A DNA stretch of 11,305 nt from assembly GCA_947624095.1 (NCBI GenBank), contig CANQIR010000025.1, forward strand, positions 1 to 11,305, written 5' to 3'. Numbering within the stretch: the stretch's first letter is position 1; each line of letters starts with the position of its first letter. The notes under the pieces were generated by a model. That model saw only the letters and a list, made by a program, of their open reading frames with translations, was not told the origin of the DNA and made no database searches. Shown in pieces: positions 6,285 through 11,305 of the stretch. The translations under genes and the position numbers were made by a program. The stretch comes from an uncultured Bacilli bacterium. GTDB taxonomy: Bacteria; Bacillota_I; Bacilli_A; RF39; UBA660.

Positions 6285-8492
6285 TTAAGCCGCCTTTCCT
6301 AAGCCAAGACCAATATTGTCGGCAGCTTGGAAGAAGTCTAGATTTTCATCAGCGGTATCATCTAATAATGAGCCATTGAAATCGAAGATGTTACTACCAG
6401 ATGTGCTTTGGAATGGATTAGCTGGTTCTGGTTGAGAAACAACTGGTTCGCTATTAGCAGGTTCTTGGGTAGTTTCTAAAGTAGCTGGTTCTTGAACTTT
6501 TTCAGTAGATAAGTCTTCATTAGCAATCTCTTCTTTAGGACTTTCTAAAGTAATAGGAATAACATCTACTACTTTGCTACCACGAGTTGGAAGAGTTTCA
6601 TCGTTTACAATTCTTGGGGTTTCATCTTCGTGAAATCTTCTGCCAGGAACTTCTGGTTCACTTTCTTTTGGTGGTTCGTATGAATCTAAACTAAATGGTT
6701 CAAATTGAGGAATGGTTGGCGGAACAAAAGTTGGATAGTCATTTTCTTCTGGTGTTTCTGCTACTGGTTCATATATTGGAGTAACAGGAACAAAAGTGCT
6801 GTCTTCTTTTGGTGCAGCGTCAGTTAATTCTGGAGCTGCTGGTTCTGCATCTCTAGCTAAGTCAATGATATGATCAATTTTTAAACCATCAGCAGAGATA
6901 GTACGGTTTTCACTTTCATCTAAGTCATAGGTCTTATCTGGTGATTCAGCAACTGTTGGTTCGATATTGGTTCCTAAAGAAGCTTCTATATCTTCTAAGA
7001 TTTGACTTGGAGATTGTTTATATCTTGTACGATTTTTGATATCGATTACATGTTTTTCTAATTCTTTTAATTTACTTGCATCAATGCTACGAGCTGCAGT
7101 ATCTTCGTGTTTTACTCTTTGAATATTTAAGCGACTTTCAATTGTTTCTAATTCTTCTTTAGCACTAGCTATAGCTTGTTCAAATAGAGAGATAGTTTGT
7201 CTTTCTAGACTAGAAGCTAAACCGGCATCATTAATAGCATCTAATTGATAAGAAGCTAGTAATTCATTAGCATCAGCTATTTGAGCTTCTTTCCTAGCAG
7301 TTGCTGATTTAATTTCAGCTTCGGATAATTTAAGATCAGCGGTAGCTGTATAACTAGCAATTGTATCTTGCATTTGCGCAATCTTAGTATCTATTTGAGC
7401 TATATTGGTACTACTATTTAAACTATTTTGACTATCTAGACTAGATACGATTTCTCTTATTTTAGCTATTGAATCATTATAGAAAGCAATACGGCTTTCT
7501 AGGTAAGATTTTCTAGTTTCGTCTAATTCTGGGGAATTAGCATTATAATCTTTATCAGCAATACTTGCTTTAAATGTATCTCTTTCTTCTTCAGCAGATT
7601 TTAAGAGGCTTGCCATTTCATCAGCAAAAGTATCACTGTAGGGAATATTCATATATGCTTGAGAGGATACAATATCAACTAATTTACGAATATTGGTTAA
7701 TGCTAAAGTAATATCATTATCTTCTAATAAAGCTTTTTTAGCTTGACTAGCAATTAATACGGGATTATCAAGGATAGTTCTTCTTTGAGCTTCTAAATCG
7801 GCAATACGAGTTTCAAGACGACTGATTTCTTTTTCATCGTGAGTTTTTAATAAACTATCTTGATTAGTTTCAGAAGCTGATTTACGATTTGCTTCTAAGT
7901 AATCGTTATTAGTTTGAATATCCGTATTTAAAGCAGCTATTTCGGCTTCTAAGGCTTGAATTTTGGTAGTTAATTCAGCTATCTTGGTGGCTAAATTTTC
8001 ACCTTCTTGATTAAATACTTCTAAACTCTGTTTAGATTTAGCTACTAAGGAGTCATAATTGTTGGCAGTTGTCTCATCTAAGCTAGTATTTTCATTAACA
8101 CGAGCACTTAAAGTTTCAATACATCTTTGAGCTCTAGCTATATTAGCTTCATTAGAAGCCATTCTCGTTTCTAATTCCGCTTTTTCAGCTTCTAGAGATT
8201 CAACTTGACTACGACGATCAGCTATTTCAAAATTTAGAGATTGATTACGGCGAACTAGACTAGTTTCAATAGCATTATTAACAATAGCATTATTAGCATC
8301 ATAATATCTTTCGGGAGACATTAATCCTCTTAATGATTCTATATCAGCTCTTGTGTTTGCTAGTTCCTTTTCAATTCTTTCTAATTCAATATTTAAACTA
8401 CTGGAATCTTCTCTTGAACCTGACATTTTTACTAAAGTGTCGATGGATGATATTGTTTTATTAAGTTCGTCTGAATTTATTAATGTGCTCAT
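6285..8492 (-). CDS. Large coiled-coil protein with Pro/Glu-rich tail, unknown function
   Basis: I do not recognise this 735-aa protein. Residues about 30-500 are dense in Ala, Glu, Leu, Ile, Lys and Ser with heptad-like spacing (for example IAELTTKIQALEAEIAALN), broken by short loops, so a long alpha-helical coiled coil is expected. Residues about 550-695 are Pro/Glu/Thr-rich and probably disordered, with two related motifs STFVPVTPIYEP and PTFVPPTIPQFEP. The last ~35 residues are acidic and aromatic (NIFDFNGSLLDD, then LDFFQAADNIGLG). There is one Cys, no Trp, no signal peptide, no membrane helix and no Walker A, so it is not an SMC-type ATPase. A cytosolic scaffold or cytoskeletal role is inference. 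The ATG at 8492 has AAGGGG eight bases upstream; a GTG three codons earlier (8501) overlaps that spacer and is rejected. It heads a two-gene operon. Confidence 0.88.
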   Translation of the reverse strand: MSTLINSDELNKTISSIDTLVKMSGSREDSSSLNIELERIEKELANTRADIESLRGLMSPERYYDANNAIVNNAIETSLVRRNQSLNFEIADRRSQVESLEAEKAELETRMASNEANIARAQRCIETLSARVNENTSLDETTANNYDSLVAKSKQSLEVFNQEGENLATKIAELTTKIQALEAEIAALNTDIQTNNDYLEANRKSASETNQDSLLKTHDEKEISRLETRIADLEAQRRTILDNPVLIASQAKKALLEDNDITLALTNIRKLVDIVSSQAYMNIPYSDTFADEMASLLKSAEEERDTFKASIADKDYNANSPELDETRKSYLESRIAFYNDSIAKIREIVSSLDSQNSLNSSTNIAQIDTKIAQMQDTIASYTATADLKLSEAEIKSATARKEAQIADANELLASYQLDAINDAGLASSLERQTISLFEQAIASAKEELETIESRLNIQRVKHEDTAARSIDASKLKELEKHVIDIKNRTRYKQSPSQILEDIEASLGTNIEPTVAESPDKTYDLDESENRTISADGLKIDHIIDLARDAEPAAPELTDAAPKEDSTFVPVTPIYEPVAETPEENDYPTFVPPTIPQFEPFSLDSYEPPKESEPEVPGRRFHEDETPRIVNDETLPTRGSKVVDVIPITLESPKEEIANEDLSTEKVQEPATLETTQEPANSEPVVSQPEPANPFQSTSGSNIFDFNGSLLDDTADENLDFFQAADNIGLGLGKAA

Positions 8493-8521
8493 ATTACACA
8501 CCCCTTATCTTAACTATATCA

Positions 8522-8550
8522 ATAATATCATAGGTCAATTTTAATTGCAA
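8522..8550 (-). promoter_or_regulatory. Putative promoter of the coiled-coil operon
   Basis: On the minus strand TTGCAA (8550-8545), 17 bases, then TATTAT (8527-8522), matching the consensus at 4/6 and 5/6. A start near 8515 would give a leader of about 23 bases. An alternative TTGACC (8538-8533) lacks a well-spaced -10. Confidence 0.5.
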
Positions 8551-8565
8551 GATTTAATTACCCAA

Positions 8566-8591
8566 TAAAAAAGAACTATTTAACTAGTTCT
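8566..8591 (-). terminator. Intrinsic terminator at the end of the ribosomal protein operon
   Basis: Minus-strand AGAACTA (8591-8585) pairs with TAGTTCT (8578-8572) around a 6-base loop and is followed by a run of T (8572-8567). The TAG stop of rplQ (8578-8576) is in the 3' arm, so the hairpin is built partly from coding sequence. Confidence 0.85.
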
Positions 8592-8920
8592 AATTTAACT
8601 GATAGGGCGTCGTCGCCAATTCTTTCTTTAATTTTGATTATTCTAGTATAGCCGCCATTTCTTGATTCATAGCGTTTTGCTAAATCGTTGAACACTTTGC
8701 TAACTACTTCATTATCATTATGTAGGAAAGCTAAGGCTTTTCTTCTAGATACTAAAGTTCCTTTTTTTCCATAAGTAATCATTTTATCAACAAATTTTCT
8801 TACTTCTTTAGCTCTAGCTTCCGTAGTAATAACAGATTCGTTCATAATTACTTCTTTAGTTAAGCCAGCAAGGATGCTTCGACGAATACGAGTTTCTCTG
8901 TTTAATTTTCTATATGCCAT
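8576..8920 (-). CDS. rplQ: 50S ribosomal protein L17
   Basis: Structural protein of the large ribosomal subunit, lying near the polypeptide exit tunnel. The 114-aa chain shows the family signature: MAYRKLNRETRIRRSILAGL at the start, ITTEARAKEVRKFVDKMIT around 31-49, KKGTLVSRRKALAFL, and NGGYTRIIKI near the end. The length is normal for Bacillota. A ribosome binding site GGAGG lies seven bases before the ATG, and the gene starts 15 bases after rpoA. It is the last gene of the alpha operon, as in Bacillus. It is the only gene here that ends in TAG. Confidence 0.97.
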   Translation of the reverse strand: MAYRKLNRETRIRRSILAGLTKEVIMNESVITTEARAKEVRKFVDKMITYGKKGTLVSRRKALAFLHNDNEVVSKVFNDLAKRYESRNGGYTRIIKIKERIGDDALSVKLELVK

Positions 8921-8935
8921 TATTTTACCTCCTTA

Positions 8936-9880
8936 TTAATCACGGAACTTAAGTCCCATTTCTTTAACTTTATCTAATACTTCTTTTAAAGATTTTTTAC
9001 CTAGATTACGGATTTTTGTTACTTCAACTTCTCGTTTAGAAATTAAATCTTGAACGGTATGAATACCTGCTCTTTTTAAGCAATTGTATGCACGAACAGA
9101 GAATTCAATTTCTTCAATTGGTGTTTCAAGTGTCTTAGTAATTGTGTCAGTTTTCTTTTCACTAATAATACCTGATATATCACTAATTGCATTTAAATCG
9201 GTTACGATATTGAAGTGTTCAATTAAGATTCTGCCTGATAAAGCCATTGCTTCTTCAGGAGTAATTGCACCATTAGTATAAACTTCCATAATTAATTTAT
9301 CAAAATTTTCATTTTGACCAACACGAGCGTTTTCTACTTCGTAACTTACTCTTTCAATTGGTGAATAAAGGGAATCGATAGCGATAACTCCAACTTTATT
9401 TTCGCCAAGTAATTTTTGATTAGCTTTTGAGTCAACATAACCACGACCATTACTAACAGTCATTTCCATTTCTAGTTTGCCACCTTTTACTAAGTTAGCA
9501 ATTACTAAATCAGGGTTAATAATTTCGATATCTGCATCTTTTTCGATATCGCCAGCAGTAACTGGACCTTCTTTAGAAGCAGATAATCTTAATACTTTAT
9601 CTTCATCCGTATGATTTTTAATTACGATACTTTTTAAAGCTAGAACGATACTTGTAACATCTTCAACTACACCATCGATTTTTTGAAATTCATGCATTAC
9701 ACCATCAATTTTTACTGATGTAATTGCACTACCTGGTAAGCTTGATAGCATTACTCTTCTTAAAGCATTACCGATAGTAGTACCAAAACCTCTTTCAAGT
9801 GGTTCTAGTTCAAATTTTCCATAATGATTACTTTCTATATATTCGGTTATTTTATATTCTGGTTTTTCAAATCTTAACAT
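8936..9880 (-). CDS. rpoA: DNA-directed RNA polymerase subunit alpha
   Basis: The alpha subunit dimerises to nucleate RNA polymerase assembly and contacts promoter UP elements and activators. The 314-aa length is typical. The N-terminal domain (about 1-230) carries the assembly signature GFGTTIGNALRRVMLSSLPG at 31-50 and later GRILIEHF. A flexible linker (about 235-255, EKKTDTITKT) follows. The C-terminal domain (about 256-314) keeps the DNA-binding set: SVRAYNCLKRAG, with R263 matching E. coli R265, and RNLGKKSLKEV. The ribosome binding site is AAAGGGG, about 11 bases before the ATG and weaker than for its neighbours. No rpsD lies between rpsK and rpoA, the Bacillota arrangement. Confidence 0.98.
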   Translation of the reverse strand: MLRFEKPEYKITEYIESNHYGKFELEPLERGFGTTIGNALRRVMLSSLPGSAITSVKIDGVMHEFQKIDGVVEDVTSIVLALKSIVIKNHTDEDKVLRLSASKEGPVTAGDIEKDADIEIINPDLVIANLVKGGKLEMEMTVSNGRGYVDSKANQKLLGENKVGVIAIDSLYSPIERVSYEVENARVGQNENFDKLIMEVYTNGAITPEEAMALSGRILIEHFNIVTDLNAISDISGIISEKKTDTITKTLETPIEEIEFSVRAYNCLKRAGIHTVQDLISKREVEVTKIRNLGKKSLKEVLDKVKEMGLKFRD

Positions 9881-9903
9881 ATCTACTTAAGTCCCCTTTC
9901 AAA

Positions 9904-10287
9904 TTAATTTCTTGGGCGTTTTGGTGGACGACATCCATTATGTGGTATTGGAGTAACATCAGTGATAGCAGTGATTTCTAATCCGGCAGTTTGTAATGAA
10001 CGGATGGCGTTTTCACGACCTGAACCTAATCCTTTAACGTATACTTCAACTTTCTTTACTCCATTATCCATAGCTGCTCTGGCAGCTGCTTCACTACTCA
10101 TACCAGCAGCAAATGGAGTTTTCTTTTTAGAGCCTTTGTATCCGATTGTACCTGCTGAAGCCCAGCTAATAACGTTACCATCTTTATCAGTAATAGTAAC
10201 AACAGTGTTATTGTAAGTTGAATGAATATGTGCTATTGCTTCAGGAATATTTTTCTTTACTTTTCTTTTTCTTCTATTATAAGCCAT
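9904..10287 (-). CDS. rpsK: 30S ribosomal protein S11
   Basis: Protein of the 30S platform that contacts 16S rRNA near the mRNA exit path. The 127-aa chain is full length with classic motifs: [50 protein letters not shown] and the C-terminal [17 protein letters not shown]. The basic N-terminus ([13 protein letters not shown]) is usual. AGGAGG lies seven bases upstream of the ATG. It sits 15 bases after rpsM and 23 bases before rpoA in one operon. Confidence 0.98.
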   Translation of the reverse strand: MAYNRRKRKVKKNIPEAIAHIHSTYNNTVVTITDKDGNVISWASAGTIGYKGSKKKTPFAAGMSSEAAARAAMDNGVKKVEVYVKGLGSGRENAIRSLQTAGLEITAITDVTPIPHNGCRPPKRPRN

Positions 10288-10302
10288 TATTTAACCTCCT
10301 AA

Positions 10303-10677
10303 TTATTTACTTACTTTTTTCTTGTTAGCAACTACTTTACCTTTACCTTTTCTTGTACGAGCGTTACGGTTAGTTCTTTGACCACGAACAGGTAAACCTT
10401 TTTTATGTCTAGTACCTTGGTAGCTGTTGATTTCCATTTTATTTTTGATATTCATTTGAACTTCACGACGAAGTTCACCTTCAACTAAGCATTTATCTAC
10501 TTCATTACGTAATGCAGTAATTTCATCATTAGTTAAATCTTTAATTTTCTTTTCTTTTGGAACTCCGGCAGCATCACAAATGGTAGCTGCTAAGCTTCTT
10601 CCGATACCATAAATTGCAGTTAAACCAATAACTGTGTGTTTTTCGTTTGGTAATTCAATATTTTTAATACGTGCCAT
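10303..10677 (-). CDS. rpsM: 30S ribosomal protein S13
   Basis: Protein of the 30S head that contacts 50S bridge elements and the P-site tRNA. The 124-aa chain has the helix-two-turn-helix fold signature [15 protein letters not shown] near residue 20, [19 protein letters not shown], and the highly basic tail [20 protein letters not shown]. Length and order are normal. AGGAGG sits just before the ATG (TTAAT spacer), and the gene begins 12 bases after rpmJ ends. Confidence 0.98.
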   Translation of the reverse strand: MARIKNIELPNEKHTVIGLTAIYGIGRSLAATICDAAGVPKEKKIKDLTNDEITALRNEVDKCLVEGELRREVQMNIKNKMEINSYQGTRHKKGLPVRGQRTNRNARTRKGKGKVVANKKKVSK

Positions 10678-10689
10678 ATTAACCTCCTA

Positions 10690-10803
10690 TTAACCTTGAG
10701 TTTGTTTGTGTTTTGGATTTTCACAAATAACCATTACTTTACCTTTTCTTTTAATAATTTTACATTTTGCACAAATTTTTTTAACTGATGGTCTTACTTT
10801 CAT
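10690..10803 (-). CDS. rpmJ: 50S ribosomal protein L36
   Basis: A 37-aa small basic zinc-ribbon protein of the large subunit. Translation from the ATG at 10801-10803 gives [15 protein letters not shown], then [17 protein letters not shown] and a closing QG. The four zinc ligands are present (C11, C14, C27, H32), so this is the zinc-binding C+ form. GGAGG precedes the ATG, directly after the infA stop. It lies between infA and rpsM exactly as in other Bacillota spc/alpha operons. Confidence 0.97.
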   Translation of the reverse strand: MKVRPSVKKICAKCKIIKRKGKVMVICENPKHKQTQG

Positions 10804-10816
10804 AAAAATACCTCCA

Positions 10817-11065
10817 TTATCTTTTATTCCATGTTATGCGCCCACGTGTTAAGTCATAAGGCGAAAGTTCAATTGTTACTGTATCACCTGGTAGAATACG
10901 AATCATATTTACTCGCATTTTACCAGAAACGTAGGCTTCTACAGTATGTCCATTAACTAATTCAACTAAATAGGTTCCACCTTTTAGTACTTCGGTTACT
11001 TTACCTTCCACTTCTAATTTTTCTTTATTGGAAGATGTGTCTTTAGTTTTATAATCTTTAGCCAT
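10817..11065 (-). CDS. infA: Translation initiation factor IF-1
   Basis: IF-1 binds the 30S A site and assists IF-2 and IF-3 in start-site selection. The S1/OB-fold is clear: [54 protein letters not shown] and GRITW. At 82 aa it is about ten residues longer than the usual 72, because a polar segment, [12 protein letters not shown], sits between the initial MAKD and the OB-fold. The ATG is supported by AGGAGA, in the end of map, and by the absence of another in-frame ATG before the OB-fold. It starts two bases after the map stop, so coupling is likely. Confidence 0.97.
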   Translation of the reverse strand: MAKDYKTKDTSSNKEKLEVEGKVTEVLKGGTYLVELVNGHTVEAYVSGKMRVNMIRILPGDTVTIELSPYDLTRGRITWNKR

Positions 11066-11066
11066 T

Positions 11067-11305
11067 TTATTCTTCTCCTGTCAATATAATATATCCATCT
11101 TTGGTGACTAAAACTGTGTGTTCAAAGTGTGCTGATGGTTTACCATCTTGAGTAACAATTGTCCAATCATCATCTAAAAGATAAATTCTTTTAGTGCCTA
11201 AATTAAGCATTGGCTCGATAGCAATTGTCATTCCTTCTTTTAAAGTGATTCCCGTACCATATTTACCATAATTCGGTACATTTGGGTCTTCGTGCAAGTG
11301 TGTTC
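11067..11305 (-). CDS. map: Methionine aminopeptidase, type I (3' part only)
   Basis: Removes the initiator methionine from nascent proteins using two metal ions. Only the last 78 or so residues are in the window; the reading frame continues past the right edge (reading [14 protein letters not shown]). The LHEDP...PNYG segment, [10 protein letters not shown] and HFEHTVLVT are characteristic. The two Glu of IEPM and HFEH correspond to E204 and E235, metal ligands of the E. coli enzyme. The GHGIG histidine and upstream Asp ligands lie outside. A TTG at 11297 could be taken for a start but is the Leu of LHEDP. The gene ends one base before infA, as usual in this operon. Confidence 0.95.
   Translation of the reverse strand, partial: THLHEDPNVPNYGKYGTGITLKEGMTIAIEPMLNLGTKRIYLLDDDWTIVTQDGKPSAHFEHTVLVTKDGYIILTGEE

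Noticed and set aside
6285..6310. GLGLGK near the end of the coiled-coil protein as a P-loop
   Set aside because: It is at the extreme C-terminus, lacks the following Ser/Thr and the beta strand before it, and no Walker B is seen.
8493..8501. GTG start three codons upstream for the coiled-coil protein
   Set aside because: The AAGGGG site abuts this GTG, while the ATG at 8492 is eight bases away, an ideal spacing.
8533..8538. TTGACC as the -35 of the coiled-coil operon
   Set aside because: The only TATAAT-like hexamer downstream (TATAGT) is 14 bases away, too short; TTGCAA-17-TATTAT fits better.
11295..11297. TTG start for a short 76-residue map gene
   Set aside because: It is the Leu of the conserved LHEDP motif and the frame continues to the window edge.

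Overview
The window comes from a low-GC, anaerobic-looking bacterium of the Bacillota (Firmicutes), most likely an uncultured gut-type Bacilli, Mollicutes or RF39-like lineage. This is inferred from A+T-rich codons, strong AGGAGG-type ribosome binding sites, Bacillota gene order (map-infA-rpmJ-rpsM-rpsK-rpoA-rplQ with no rpsD between rpsK and rpoA), a T-box leader on pheST, and a rubrerythrin. All 14 genes whose stop is visible end in TAA (13) or TAG (1). None ends in TGA, and no TGA is read as Trp, so code 11 and code 4 cannot be separated here.

Layout: only the first gene is on the plus strand. It is the 3' end of a repetitive cysteine-rich, probably exported protein (2-1144), closed by its own terminator. 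It converges on five minus-strand transcription units, read right to left. (1) The end of the S10/spc/alpha ribosomal operon: map (partial), infA, rpmJ, rpsM, rpsK, rpoA, rplQ, then a terminator. (2) A 735-aa coiled-coil protein with a Pro/Glu-rich tail, coupled to an 81-aa DUF1292-like protein. (3) A four-helix membrane protein of unknown function. (4) A rubrerythrin. (5) A Phe-specific T-box leader followed by pheS and pheT.

How they work together: units 1 and 5 are core translation and transcription machinery (methionine removal, initiation, 30S and 50S proteins, RNA polymerase alpha, Phe-tRNA charging). pheST should be induced when uncharged tRNA-Phe binds the leader. Rubrerythrin is an anaerobe's peroxide defence. 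The unexplained material is the cysteine-pair repeat protein, the coiled-coil/DUF1292-like pair and the small membrane protein.

Most notable: the T-box leader lacks the usual competing terminator, and instead its conserved antiterminator core sits inside a long helix that runs straight into a U tract. All five minus-strand intrinsic terminators overlap the stop codon of the gene they close. The coiled-coil protein and its small partner form an undescribed-looking two-gene operon. No mobile element, CRISPR array, tRNA or rRNA gene was seen, and no gene-free stretch exceeds 300 bases (the longest is the T-box leader region).
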